Assembly: GCA_026770585.1 (NCBI GenBank)
Contig: MU646405.1
Span: forward strand, 231,066 to 258,007
Length of the DNA: 26,942 bases
Reading direction: 5' to 3'
From: Baffinella frigidus
Lineage: Eukaryota; Cryptophyceae; Cryptomonadales; Baffinellaceae
Under the pieces are notes generated by a model. The model did not search any database, was not told the DNA's origin, and saw only the letters and a program-made list of their open reading frames with translations. The position numbers and the translations under genes are program-made. Each line of letters begins with the position of its first letter. Within the stretch, counting starts at the first letter, position 1. Positions 1 through 7,809 of the stretch are shown in pieces.

Positions 1-408
1 TGGGGTTTGAGATTTGGGGTTTGGGGTTTGGGGTTTGAGGTTTGGGGTTTGGGGTGTAGGGTGAGGGGTGCGGGGTGAGGGGTGATGGGGTGAGGGGTGC
101 GGGTTGAGGGGTGAGGGGTGAGGGGTGAGGGGTTTGGGTTTAGGGTTTAGGGTTTAGGGTTTAGGGTTTAGGGTTTAGGGTTTAAGGTTGAGGGTTTGGT
201 GTTTATGGTTTAATGTTTAGGGTTTGGTGTTTGGTATTTAAGGTTTAGGGTTTAGTGTTTAGGGTTTGAGGTTTGGTGTTTGGTGTTGGGGGTTTAGGGT
301 TTTAAAGTTGAAGGTTTAGGGTTTAGGGTTTGGTGTTTGGTGTTCAGGGTTCAGAGTTGAAAAAGGTTTAAGGTTTAGGGTTTTAAGGTTTGTGGTTTGG
401 GGTTTCAC
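1..408 (-). repeat. intron made of degenerate TTTAGGG/CCCTAAA repeats
   Basis: The plus strand reads GGGTTTA, GGGTTTG and GGGGTGA variants throughout, with perfect GGGTTTA units around 127-180. It directly follows the donor of exon 409-540, so it is read as an intron with CCCTAAA on the sense (minus) strand. The degeneracy and exonic flank argue against a real chromosome end. Confidence 0.6.
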
Positions 409-540
409 CAGCAGCAGCACGTCGAGGACCAGCTGCGCGAGCTTGCGCTCATAACCTGAATTCCTCTCACTCATGCCCCCGGCGAGCGGCCCCTCCACGC
501 GCCGCGACTTGACGCACGCATTGTAGAGCGTCGCGAGCGC
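409..540 (-). CDS. second exon of the OPR-like gene (3' end lies beyond the window)
   Basis: This 44-codon exon is flanked by acceptor GACCAG|GCG at 541/540 and donor CTG|GTGAAA at 409/408. It is phase 0 at both ends and so joins in frame to the 1672-2742 exon. It begins ALATLYNACVKSRRVEGP and ends KLAQLVLDVLLL. The 'LATLYNACVK' segment fits an OPR-like helical repeat, supporting the link to the upstream exon. The intron between them (541-1671) holds a telomere-like array and a dispersed repeat. After this exon the minus strand runs into another CCCTAAA intron at 1-408, so the remaining exons are off the left edge. Confidence 0.55.
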
Positions 541-564
541 CTGGTCAAAACATGAGGATTATGT

Positions 565-680
565 CTTCTTCTTCTCTATTACTCTCGATACAAGTCCTAA
601 GTGAGGCCCTTGAGCCTTGAGTTGAGTGATACAAAAGTCCATCAGCCTTAAGAAACGGGCCCGCCTCAGAGACAAGAGCT
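565..680 (+). repeat. dispersed repeat, copy 1 (inverted copy at 8760-8871)
   Basis: The stretch from the TTCTTCTTCTCTATTACTC region to GGGCCCGCCTCAGAGACAAGAG recurs in reverse complement at 8760-8871, with matching CTCGATACAAGTCCTAA and GATACAAAAGTC blocks. It carries no coding signal and sits inside the OPR-like gene's intron. Confidence 0.75.
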
Positions 681-699
681 ATGCCATTTGGCATAGCTC

Positions 700-1329
700 T
701 CGGCGCTGCCAAATTACCAGGAGGATAATGTCAGCGCTGCCCCACTCGAGAATGCAAAAGGGGCCTATTTATATGTGGGGCTGTGAACATTTGTACAAGG
801 ATAGGGTATTCCAACCTCGCGACTGGCCTAATTTGGGGTGGAATGGCTCTCAAGGCAATAAAATCTACTACACAAAGGATACATCTCGGATTTAGTCGGA
901 CCTCTCTAGCATTCTCGTGTGGTCAGGCGTCTCTTTCGCGTGTGTGCGTGCGAGAGAGCGCCTGTTTTTGTATGTCATTCCGGTCATCCTACAAAAAAAG
1001 TCATTCCGGTCATCCTACGAGAGCGCCTGCGTATACGTATATGCCGTTTCGGATACGTGTGTGAGGTCCCGGGGGAGGATGCTGTCAGCGCTGGTAGGCT
1101 TCGCTCTCTCGCGTAGTGAAAATTTCTCTCTCTCTTTGCCGCACACACACACTCTCTCTCGCTCTCCCTCTGTCTCTGTCTCTCTCTCTCTGCGTGTTTC
1201 GGCGACGGGGCTAGACGATGCTAGACGATGCCGGAAAAGCCACGCGCGGCACACCACCGCGGGAATAACGTCCGGGGGGCAGACACAGGCTGTCCAGGGG
1301 AAATACGCAAAGTGCTTCGAATCAGGGTT
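700..1329. other. non-coding intron filler with CT-rich microsatellite
   Basis: I see no credible exon here. It contains two near-identical GTCATTCCGGTCATCCTAC units at about 976-1017. The same CGGTCATCCTACA sequence occurs in the hairpin at 6745-6780. A TC-rich run lies at about 1122-1195. The short ORFs in it are consistent with chance. Confidence 0.5.
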
Positions 1330-1650
1330 GGGGTTTTAGGGTTGTGGGTTTAGAGTTTGGGGTTTAGAGTTTAGGGTTTAGGGTTTGGGGTTTAGGGTTT
1401 AGGGTTTAGGGTTTGGGGTTTAGGGTTTAGGATTTAGGGTTTAGGATTTAGGGTTTAGGGTTTAGGGTTTAGGGTTTGGGGTTTAGGGTGTAGGGTGTAG
1501 GGTTTGGGGTTTTGATTTTGATTTTAGAGTTTAGGGTTGAGGGTTTGGGGTTTGGGGTTTGGGGTTTAGGGTTTAGAGTTTAGGGTTTAGGGTTTAGGGT
1601 TTAGGGTTCAGGGTTTAGTGTTCAGAGTTTCGGGTTTAGGGTTCAGGGCT
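1330..1650 (-). repeat. telomere-like intron array (CCCTAAA on the minus strand)
   Basis: About 320 bp of GGGTTTA/GGGTTTG units on the plus strand lie just inside the donor of exon 1672-2742. CCCTAAA therefore faces the sense direction of the minus-strand gene, as in the dehydrogenase introns on the opposite strand. Confidence 0.75.
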
Positions 1651-1671
1651 AATGGTGTAAGATTGGGGCAC

Positions 1672-2742
1672 CTGGGTATTGTTCGCCCAGTCATCGAGCG
1701 GCTCTTCCACAGCCAGCCACACCACATCCTGCATCACCCCCGACAGCGCCTCGTACGCCTTGCCGCCTTTCCCGCCGCTCCGCGCGCGCCCCTGCACGCC
1801 TCGCTCGTGGTCCAGCACAGCGTTGGCGATCAACGCCACGTTCTGCGCCCCGGCCCTGCGAACCCTCTCCGCGCCGTCCCACCCCCAACCCTTCGCCTGC
1901 TCCCCCGCCGTGGAGCCCCGCGGAGCAGTTTCCCGCGCGGCAGTCTCGCCCCCCTCACCCCCCGCCACGCCGCCGTCGAGGCTGCCCCCGGCCGCCGAAG
2001 CTGTCTCAGCCATCAGGCGGACCGCGCGGAGGCGGAGCGCCGCGGCGCGGAACAGAGCCTCGTTGGCGTTTGTTGGCACACGCTTCGCGCTGTTGAGCGA
2101 CCATGCGACGTTTTTGAGCGAGAGGTCCTCCATCACCGCCGCCACCACCGCGCCCAGAACCTCCATGTTCCGGCGCGCACGTGCCATCAGCTCCAACCCG
2201 CCCCGCCCCGCCCCCCGCCGCTGGTCTTCGCGCCGCGCGGCGACTCGCGCCAGCTGGTTCATCAGCAGCGACGCTTCCCAGGGCAGCGGAGGTTCCTTCC
2301 CGAGCTCAGCCAGGGGGTCCAGCGCCGAGACGAATGGTTCGATTGCGTCTAACATCTCCTCGAGGTCTGTGACCCCTGACAGACGCGGGAGCTGGCGCCG
2401 TTGCGATGATCCATTGGCGACCCACTGCTGGGGCTCCTCACCGATCTCGCCTTTATGAGTAGCGTCTCCAGCTGATCCTGGAGCTCCAGCCCTCAGCGCC
2501 AGCCGCTGGTCCCTCCCGGACAGGCCGCGGAATGTCGCAGCGCATAAGGGAAACAGCGCGCTGCGAAAAACGACCGCTGGACGGCCCTGGGGTGGGCCAC
2601 CAGAGACGGCGGCGAGGCGCAGCGAAGGCACGAACGAGGGCGGGCAGAACGCCAGTGGGCGTGGGCCATGGCGGGAGGGGAGCGACGGGAGGAGAGCGGA
2701 TAGGAAGATGAACACACCGGCGTTCAGCCGGATCCGTGACAT
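1672..2742 (-). CDS. 5' exon of OPR-like helical-repeat protein with putative bipartite plastid presequence
   Basis: This is a 357-codon open exon read on the minus strand. It starts at ATG 2742-2740 and ends at a donor (CAG|GTGCCC) at 1672/1671 in phase 0. Residues 1-23 look like a signal peptide: basic MSRIR start, then a hydrophobic stretch with VFIFLSALL. A PRPLAF|CPPSF segment follows, resembling the phenylalanine-marked signal/transit junction of complex-plastid algae, and then an Arg/Ala-rich region. The body is Ala/Leu-rich and helical. Two segments, SLKNVAWSLNSA (about 208-219) and AQNVALIANAVL (about 299-310), resemble the conserved core of OPR/RAP-type organellar RNA-binding repeats. 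The family call and plastid location are inferences from these short motifs. A TTG three codons upstream is less likely as the start. A long plus-strand ORF over the same DNA is a GC-rich shadow. Confidence 0.6.
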
Positions 2743-3371
2743 CCCAGCCAATCCTGGGGGGGCGAGGACGCCGATCCGATCCAGCCCCCGTTTGCGTATA
2801 CCTCAGTATACGTATATGGAGTTTGAAGGAAAGGCCCGCCGCAGGACAATGGCCCGTATACGTCATTTCGCGCTGAATAACCTGTGTGTCTCCACATTCG
2901 TATATTATCCTCTCTAAAAAAACAATCCTCGGGCCCGCCTCGGACCTCACGAAACGCCGCGCCATGCTGGGGAGGGCAATGCAGCTACAGTACACTCCCG
3001 GGCGAGCAATGGATAAGATGACCTGCCAGGCACCCTCTCCTTCCAGTACCCCTTCCTCCCTTGCTGCGTGGAGCCGCGCCCGAGCGACCTCTCCCCGTGG
3101 ATGCCAGGGTGGAATGTGCGGTTGTGAGGGGTCGGGTGACAGGGCTCCGCAGCTGTGGCTGCGCAAAACAGAGTGCCTGGGCGCGCTGGGCACGGTTCGG
3201 GGCTGTTTCTTTTGGCCCATGGTGTGCGGTTGGCCGCCTGCGCTTGCGGGCGAGGATGCTTCGGTGGTTGAAGAGGCTTCTGCTGTGCCGATGCCAGTTC
3301 GGCTGCGCTCGCTGGGTCGGGGACTCGGAGACATCGGATGAGTGCTGAGCCACGGTGTCAACCTGCTGCAG
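2743..3371. other. upstream/intergenic region without a clear gene
   Basis: This lies between the start of the minus-strand OPR-like gene and the first supported plus-strand exon. It holds GTATAC-rich sequence near 2790-2820. No ORF has domain-like content. It may contain the promoter of one or both divergent genes, but no specific element can be defined. Confidence 0.4.
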
Positions 3372-3437
3372 GTGTACGAGGGGCACCCGTGCCCCTGGCA
3401 CTTCACGGAGCCGGTGGAGGTTGACAAGTACCAAGAT
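3372..3437 (+). CDS. 22-codon exon of an unidentified plus-strand gene
   Basis: Acceptor CTGCAG|GTG and donor GAT|GTAACC bound 66 nt in phase 0. The translation is VYEGHPCPWHFTEP followed by VEVDKYQD, which looks like real protein. The frame upstream is open back to a stop at 3339-3341, so the exon could start earlier. It splices in frame over a short intron (3438-3518) of ACCCGAAA/CCCTAA units to the exon at 3519. I do not recognise the family. Confidence 0.45.
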
Positions 3438-3518
3438 GTAACCCTCCCCGCCCCCGGCTGATTACCCTAACCCGAAACCCGAAACCCGAAACCCGACTTG
3501 AGCCCTGGCCCCTGCCAG

Positions 3519-3590
3519 TACGTAGGGTTGGCGCACGAGCACCACTCTGCCAGCACGCCGCGGGCGCAGGACGCCCTGATCCTCCACCCT
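3519..3590 (+). CDS. 24-codon exon, copy A, of the unidentified plus-strand gene
   Basis: This 72-nt exon lies between acceptor CTGCCAG|TAC and donor CCT|GTACGC, phase 0 on both sides. It begins YVGLAHEHH and ends DALILHP. The xVGLAHEHH pattern slightly recalls core strands of algal glycan-active beta-propeller or transferase-like proteins, but this is too weak for a call. An independent full-length copy lies at 4432-4503. No later exon was found. Confidence 0.5.
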
Positions 3591-3982
3591 GTACGCGCGC
3601 ACCTCATTCGCCGAGCGCACCAACCACCACCAGGCTATCGCCATCCTGATGGCGCCTAGGAGGTAGGGGTCACGGGTGTGTGCCTGGTTGATGGAGACAG
3701 TCGACTTTATCGCCGCGATATATATCCCAGCTGAGCCGGGCACCTCTTCTGCAGGAGTGGCTGGGGTCCGTCATCAACATTTACTAGGAGAGAGGGAGGA
3801 GCCATGCGGCTGTGCTAGGACTGGAGGGGAGGTGGCGAGCGGCTGCTGAGGGACTGGCGAAGGCGCGGGTGTGTGAGTGAGTGAGAGGGCTACAGGAATG
3901 AAACGCGGAATTTCGAGCGGTGGCAACCACGTACACAGGTTGGCTCGAGAATTCATGTACACGTACAGGGGTATCTGGGTTA

Positions 3983-4082
3983 TCCCTCAAGTGACCAGGC
4001 CTCCAAATTTGGGGGCCTGAGGTCCTAGGCTGGTCCTAGGGCCCTACCGTAGGGCGTATGAGCCTACTGGTCACTTAAGGGA
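3983..4082. mobile_element. 100-bp TA-flanked MITE, family 1, copy a
   Basis: It begins TCCCTCAAGTGACCAG, ends CTGGTCACTTAAGGGA and has TA on both sides. The centre is rich in CCTAGG. Close copies lie at 23118-23218 and 26681-26780, with a diverged one at 5041-5144. TA flanks and short inverted termini suit a Stowaway/Tc1-mariner-type non-autonomous element. Confidence 0.8.
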
Positions 4083-4098
4083 TAAGAAACCATAACTT

Positions 4099-4237
4099 GA
4101 GAACACAGACCGGATTCAGGCCCCCCCGTTTTCTTAATTTAGTACCAGAGTGTTGACTAAATCTTGCGTTTCTTCAACCCGCTGGTAACTAATTTAAGAA
4201 AACAGACACCGACCGATGTCGGAGCACCCGTGTTCTT
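4099..4237. mobile_element. inverted-repeat element, family 3, copy a
   Basis: Ends are GAGAACACAGACCGG and GTGTTCTTA. The core is a hairpin pairing TTTTCTTAATTTAGTACCAG with CTGGTAACTAATTTAAGAAAA. Related copies lie at 23990-24134 and 25384-25500, all ending in GATGTCGGAGC plus GTGTTCTTA-like sequence. Confidence 0.75.
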
Positions 4238-4431
4238 ATCGCCCAGATACCCCTGTACTGGGGTGTTCGGGCTTCACGAACACCCTTGGTCGAGCCTCGG
4301 TCGGTGGTTGTGTTATTAAACCAGTACCTGCTTGTCCTGCTTGCTCAAGGACCACTTTGCGCCAGGACCCTTCATCTGCCCCCAGAAAGCCCCGTGCTAG
4401 CTTTTATCGAGCCTTGACTGGCCCCTGCCAG

Positions 4432-4503
4432 TACATAGGGTTGGCGCACGAGCACCACGCTGACTGCACGCTACGGGCGCAGAAACCCCTGATCCTCCAC
4501 CCT
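4432..4503 (+). CDS. 24-codon exon, copy B (duplicate of 3519-3590)
   Basis: It has the same length and phase as copy A and its own acceptor (CTGCCAG|TAC) and donor (CCT|GTAAGC, a better consensus than copy A). It begins YIGLAHEHH and ends KPLILHP. It shares the motif frame, but the middle (ADCTLRAQK versus SASTPRAQD) has several substitutions and no stop. It could be an alternative exon, a second gene copy, or a remnant still open by chance. Confidence 0.45.
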
Positions 4504-4519
4504 GTAAGCACGCACCTCG

Positions 4520-4581
4520 CCTAGGGTCCTATGGTGGTCCTAGGGGGGGCGGCGGTTTCTTATGAGCGAGGTACTCCTGTA
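4520..4581. mobile_element. truncated family 2 element
   Basis: Only the right part of the TACAGGGGTACCTCGCTCAT family is present (CCTAGG core, then TTTCTTATGAGCGAGGTAC and TCCTGTA). It starts 16 bp after the donor of exon copy B. Confidence 0.65.
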
Positions 4582-4667
4582 GTGTGGCCGACGAGTCAGG
4601 GCGAAGTCCACCCATCAGTTTTTGAGCACAAGACAAGGCTACCCATCAGTTTCTTACACCCAGCATT

Positions 4668-4718
4668 CTGGGCCAGTTTTTAAGTCGAAAAACTGAAGAA
4701 GAGACCCATGTCACAGGC
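4668..4718. repeat. dispersed repeat (inverted copy at 21321-21369)
   Basis: The segment containing GGGCCAGTTTTTAAGTCGAA and AGACCCATGTCACAGGC matches the reverse complement of 21321-21369 with few differences. No coding capacity is seen. Confidence 0.65.
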
Positions 4719-4778
4719 AATACCACTCCCCCCTGAATCTCCAAGCGCCCCGAAAAAAGACCCCGCAAACTGAAGCGC

Positions 4779-4818
4779 ACACAACAGCGGACATGGCGCA
4801 CTGCGACGTTCACCGTTC
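4779..4818 (+). pseudogene. displaced copy of NSE1 exon 1 start
   Basis: About 40 bp read GCGCACACAACAGCGGACAT then GGCGCACTGCGACGTTCACCG. They match the minus-strand sequence around the NSE1 start codon (about 13239-13278) with roughly three differences. The copy would encode MAHCDVHR, then TCA TAA, so it stops almost at once. It lies 8.4 kb away on the opposite strand. It is a fragment carried by a duplication or transposition, not a working start. Confidence 0.7.
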
Positions 4819-5040
4819 ATAATCCGCGCCTTGATTTCCGCTGCTCTCGTTGCTCTCGCGACGACCCCCCCCCTCACTCTTAGATGCAGCATGTACCTAG
4901 GCTCTCAGCAGACGTCTCTATCCCCTCTTCACTAATATCACACGCGCGCTCAACCGAGAGCGACACACCACAGAGGTTGCTCGCTCTCGCAGGCAAGGCC
5001 CTACACTGCTCGTACGATGCTCCTAGGCACACAGGCATCG

Positions 5041-5144
5041 CCTATCTCAACTGGCTAGGGGGTCAAAATTGACCCCCGACAGGTCCTAGGCAGGTCCTTG
5101 GGCCCTACGGCAGGGCGTATGAGCCTACTGGCCACTCAAGGGAC
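5041..5144. mobile_element. diverged family 1 MITE
   Basis: The right half (AGGTCCTAGGCAGGTCC through GAGCCTACTGGCCACTCAAG) matches the family of 3983-4082. The left half is recognisable but decayed (CTATCTCAACTGGCTAGG). Confidence 0.6.
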
Positions 5145-5308
5145 AAGCTCCCACGGCGTCTGGGACCTTTCGAGCATCTCCAGTAGCCCCCCCCCCAGAC
5201 GCCCGCAGGAAGCACCCCTGGCCTCCAACTTCGTAGCCAGCCCCCCCCCTCTGTGAGGAGCTTACCCCGATTACAGTCGACCTATTGGCCCGCGGCGGGC
5301 TCGTGGAC

Positions 5309-5430
5309 TACAAGGGTACCTCGCTCATAAGAAACCGCCTTCCCCTAGGAGCCTACAGTAGGCCCATGCCTAGGGCCCTATGGTGTTCCTAGGGGGGGGG
5401 GCGCTTTCTTATGAGCGAAGTACCCCTGTA
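5309..5430. mobile_element. family 2 inverted-repeat element, copy a
   Basis: The termini TACAAGGGTACCTCGCTCAT and ATGAGCGAAGTACCCCTGTA are inverted repeats around a CCTAGG-rich core and a G-run. Further complete copies are at 5841-5962 and 25502-25610. Confidence 0.8.
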
Positions 5431-5453
5431 GGTCCTGACAACCCCCCCCTAAC

Positions 5454-5618
5454 CTAATCGGAATCGTCGTCGTCGTTGTCGTAGAGACGCGCGGGGCCGC
5501 CCTCGCCAACGCCCGCAGCGCTCTTCTGGCTCGCTTGCCCCTGGGCCTGTTGAAAAGGTGTCAGCTGGTCATGCACCCGCCGGGCCCGCGCCAGGGACAA
5601 TGACAGCGTGCGAGAAGA
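5454..5618 (-). CDS. terminal exon with acidic C-terminal tail, unidentified gene
   Basis: This 55-codon minus-strand frame runs from a probable acceptor CCAGAG|TCT at 5619/5618 to TAG at 5456-5454. It contains LARARRVHDQLTPFQQAQGQ and ends GGPARLYDNDDDDSD. The acidic tail and the run of charged and polar residues look like a genuine C terminus. An alternative acceptor (CAACAG|GCC at 5547/5546) would shorten it without changing frame. A degenerate copy of its 5' part (reading LARVRRVHHHLTP) lies upstream in transcript sense at 5730-5790. No family was recognised. Confidence 0.5.
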   Translation of the reverse strand, partial: SSRTLSLSLARARRVHDQLTPFQQAQGQASQKSAAGVGEGGPARLYDNDDDDSD

Positions 5619-5729
5619 CTCTGGGGTTTTCTGACAGGCGTGCGGAGGTGCGTGCGAGAGGAATCTTGCTTGGCCGCAAGCCTTTCCAACAGCCCCAGGG
5701 CGGCCTTAAGACCCCGCCACGGACTTGGT

Positions 5730-5790
5730 GGCAAGGTGTGAGGTGGTGATGCACCCGCCGCACCCGCGCAAGGGGCGATGCGTGCGAGAG
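5730..5790 (-). pseudogene. partial upstream copy of the 5454-5618 exon
   Basis: The plus-strand sequence GGTGATGCACCCGCCGCACC and its flanks match 5557-5613, which encodes the first third of the terminal exon. It lies upstream in transcript sense and lacks the exon's 3' part. Confidence 0.6.
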
Positions 5791-5840
5791 GGCTCCGGTG
5801 TGAGGACCGATCCAGGGCTCATCCCCGGATACTGTCCATC

Positions 5841-5962
5841 TACGGGGGTACCTCGCTCATGAGAAAAAGCCCCCCCCCGGAGCCTACAGCAGCCCTATGC
5901 CTCGGGCCCTATGATGGTCCCTAGGGGGGGGGGCGGTTCCTTATGAGCGAGGTACCCCTGTG
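5841..5962. mobile_element. family 2 inverted-repeat element, copy b
   Basis: It begins TACGGGGGTACCTCGCTCAT and ends ATGAGCGAGGTACCCCTGTG. It has the same internal order as the copy at 5309. Confidence 0.8.
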
Positions 5963-5989
5963 ATGACCCGAGGCGGGCTCGTCCTGGAC

Positions 5990-6055
5990 CCGGTCCTCAA
6001 CACGGTCTTCACATCCGGGGGTTTCTGGTAGATGGTCCAGGAGATGGGCGCAGAG
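5990..6055 (-). CDS. possible internal exon of the unidentified minus-strand gene
   Basis: The minus strand reads ISWTIYQKPPDVKTVLRTG in an open frame between the terminal exon and the exon at 6471-6581. A donor could be AAGACC|GTGTTG. Boundaries are not fixed and the link to the neighbouring exons is only positional. Chance is a real alternative. Confidence 0.25.
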
Positions 6056-6345
6056 AGGTGTGCGCGAGAGGAATCGGGGGTTGCTGTATCAGAAGAATCC
6101 AATTTCGGAACACGCCAGAATCTGTGCCGCTTCTTAGGATTCCATCAGTGAAAATAAGGGTAGATATGACACTTTAGGCATAAAAAGATGGCTTTGAATA
6201 GCATGAACCAGGACAGATTCTGGTATATTCCGTGATGAGATCGGGGGTTCCTCTGAGAGAAGAATCGGGGGGTGCTCTCGCAGAGATATCAGGGGTGCCT
6301 CGCACAGATGGACGCAGAGGGGTGGACCTGGGGAAGCTGGGGGTT

Positions 6346-6440
6346 CTTTCAGAATCTGGCAACGAAAATTGCTAAACAATTCGTTCTTACTAGTAACATT
6401 AAATTATTTGTGTAGTAATTTTCGTTGGAGGTTCTGAAAG
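6346..6440. mobile_element. 95-bp hairpin MITE
   Basis: The ends CTTTCAGAATCTGGCAACGA and CGTTGGAGGTTCTGAAAG are imperfect inverted repeats. The loop (AATTCGTTCTTACTAGTAAC) is nearly the same as in the 140-bp element at 25832-25971, although the outer arms differ. Confidence 0.75.
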
Positions 6441-6470
6441 GGAATTGGGTTTCGCCGGATGAGGGCGGAC

Positions 6471-6581
6471 CTGGGGGGCGGGGGCGCCCCACGTGAACTT
6501 GAAATCGTTGACCCAGTCGCAGTACAGCTCCTCCCTGCCGACTCGCCGCGTGTTAGTGTCACAGAGGAAATCGCCCAACGC
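6471..6581 (-). CDS. 37-codon exon of the unidentified minus-strand gene
   Basis: Acceptor TTTAG|GCG at 6582/6581 and donor CCCCAG|GTCCGC at 6471/6470 bound 111 nt in phase 0. It reads ALGDFLCDTNTRRVGREELY, then CDWVNDFKFTWGAPAPQ: aromatic-rich with two Cys and clearly protein-like. The exon at 6866-6939 ends in phase 0 and joins in frame. Its first 35 nt or so are copied inside the intervening intron at 6682-6716. No family was recognised. Confidence 0.5.
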
Positions 6582-6599
6582 CTAAAGTAGCCCGCGGTG

Positions 6600-6890
6600 G
6601 GACGCGCTCCAGAATGCGAGGACAGACCCTAGGACGGGCCCGCCTCGGCCGGAGAGAAGTCATTTATGTAGACACTACCACGCCGCGTGTTAGCGTCACA
6701 GGGGAAATCGCCCAACTCTGGGGATGCAGCCCCGTGTAGGATGACCGACTGTGTAAAGTCACTCCGGTCATCCTACACGGGGCTTTATCCCCAGAACAAC
6801 GCCGAAAGTCTACATACATGACTTCTCTCCGCCCGAGGCGGGCCCGTCCTAGGGTCTGTCCTCACAGTCAGGAGCGCGTCGCACAAGGTG
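6600..6890. mobile_element. nested inverted-repeat element filling an intron
   Basis: The outer arms GAGGACAGACCCTAGGACGG and CCGTCCTAGGGTCTGTCCTC are inverted. Further inside, CTGGGGATGCAGCCCCGTGT pairs with ACACGGGGCTTTATCCCCAG. Between the left outer and inner arms lies a copy of the exon 6471-6581 start. On the minus strand the outer arm provides the donor ACT|GTGAGG of the upstream exon, so element and intron almost coincide. Confidence 0.7.
6682..6716 (-). pseudogene. partial upstream copy of exon 6471-6581
   Basis: The minus strand reads TTGGGCGATTTCCCCTGTGA and on through CACGCGGCG. It matches the exon from its fourth base with about two changes. The copy lies upstream in transcript sense and stops mid-exon. 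Confidence 0.75.
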
Positions 6891-6939
6891 GTTCTGAATG
6901 TGGCTATCCACTCGGTGGGCTTCGAGGGTTTCGGGACCC
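6866..6939 (-). CDS. 24-codon exon of the unidentified minus-strand gene
   Basis: Acceptor CTAG|GGG at 6940/6939 and donor ACT|GTGAGG at 6866/6865 bound 74 nt, phase 2 to 0. It reads VPKPSKPTEWIATFRTTL, then CDALLT. The donor sits at the edge of the inverted-repeat element at 6600-6890. Joining to exon 6471-6581 keeps the frame. No family is recognised and earlier exons were not found. Confidence 0.4.
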
Positions 6940-7203
6940 CTAGATTTAGCGGTAACACCACCAAATTTGCATTAGCAAATCCTTCAAGTTAACTGCCCAC
7001 AGAGTAAGTTGACTTTGATGAAAGGTCCGTAGTCCAATGTGTGGCTAAGCTCTAAGGGCACCTGGGATCCCATGGCACGCGGGGCGTGTAGCGTTGACAC
7101 TGAGCAGCCAAGTCTCGGCACTCAAGGATCTGTGGTGGCGAGGCACCGGCGGCGCAGGAGGGACACGGGCGGCGCAGGAGGGGTCAAGTGTCCTTTCGGT
7201 TTA

Positions 7204-7326
7204 GGCTGTTGGGTCCTAAACCCTAAACCCTAAACTCTAAACCCTAAACCCTAAACCCTAAACCATAAACCATAAACCATAAACCATAAACCAAAACCCT
7301 ACACCCTAAACCCCTAAACTCTAAAC
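7204..7326 (+). repeat. CCCTAAA/ACCATAAA array
   Basis: Telomere-type CCTAAAC units grade into AACCATAA units, with CCCTAAA on the plus strand. It is not adjacent to any exon I can define. If it belongs to an intron, the gene would be on the plus strand. Confidence 0.7.
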
Positions 7327-7334
7327 GCAGTGCA

Positions 7335-7380
7335 CCGGTTCCACTTGTTCCGGATCCGTCGCTTGAGGTCCAGCACAGAT
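7335..7380 (-). pseudogene. 3'-part copy of NSE1 exon 6 (copy 2)
   Basis: The minus strand reads SVLDLKRRIRNKWNR, matching the end of the 8185-8285 exon with one substitution. It lies downstream in transcript sense and lacks the 5' part of the exon. Confidence 0.65.
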
Positions 7381-7390
7381 ATACAGACTC

Positions 7391-7512
7391 TAGCTCTGCC
7401 TGAGTCTTATTCTGGCTCGTCCTTAAAAATATTCAAGAGCAGACAACCAGTACAAAAGGGCGGATAGAAAGCCTTTAGGACGAGCCAGAAAAAACCTCAG
7501 GCAGAGCCAGAC
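7391..7512. mobile_element. MITE with AGCTCTGCCTGAG arms
   Basis: The left arm TAGCTCTGCCTGAGTC plus TTCTGGCTCGTCC pairs with GGACGAGCCAGAA and CCTCAGGCAGAGCCA on the right. The arm start resembles the element at 12095-12224 (CTAGCTCTGCCTCAG). Confidence 0.75.
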
Positions 7513-7689
7513 CTCCATTACGGGCGGACGGCCTCATTCCGGCGTCAACCTAATTCCGGCCGGGTGTGGCCGAACATCATTACGGGGACCTCCGTCCAGA
7601 CATGATTACAGGGATTACAGGGAACGCCGACCAGATCACGTGTAAATGGGCTGCGAACTTCGCACGACGGGCCCGGCCGGCAGGCTGGT

Positions 7690-7782
7690 GGAGGGTGGGA
7701 GAGGGAGAGAGAGGAGAGAGGAGAGAGAGGGGGGGGAGAGAGAGGAGAGAGAGAACAGAGAGAGAGGAGAGAGAGAGGAGCT
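7690..7782. repeat. GA-rich microsatellite
   Basis: An irregular GAGAGAGGAGAG run. It gives rise to long low-complexity ORFs on both strands that should not be called genes. Confidence 0.85.
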
Positions 7783-7809
7783 TCCCCTCGCCCCCCCGCG
7801 AGGGGGGGG

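Noticed and set aside
1-408. True chromosome-end telomere
   Set aside because: The repeats are degenerate, follow a splice donor, and similar arrays occur inside many introns of the window.
1618-2458. Long plus-strand ORFs opposite the OPR-like exon
   Set aside because: They are antisense GC-rich shadows full of Arg/Pro/Ser. The minus-strand frame has start, splice sites and motifs.
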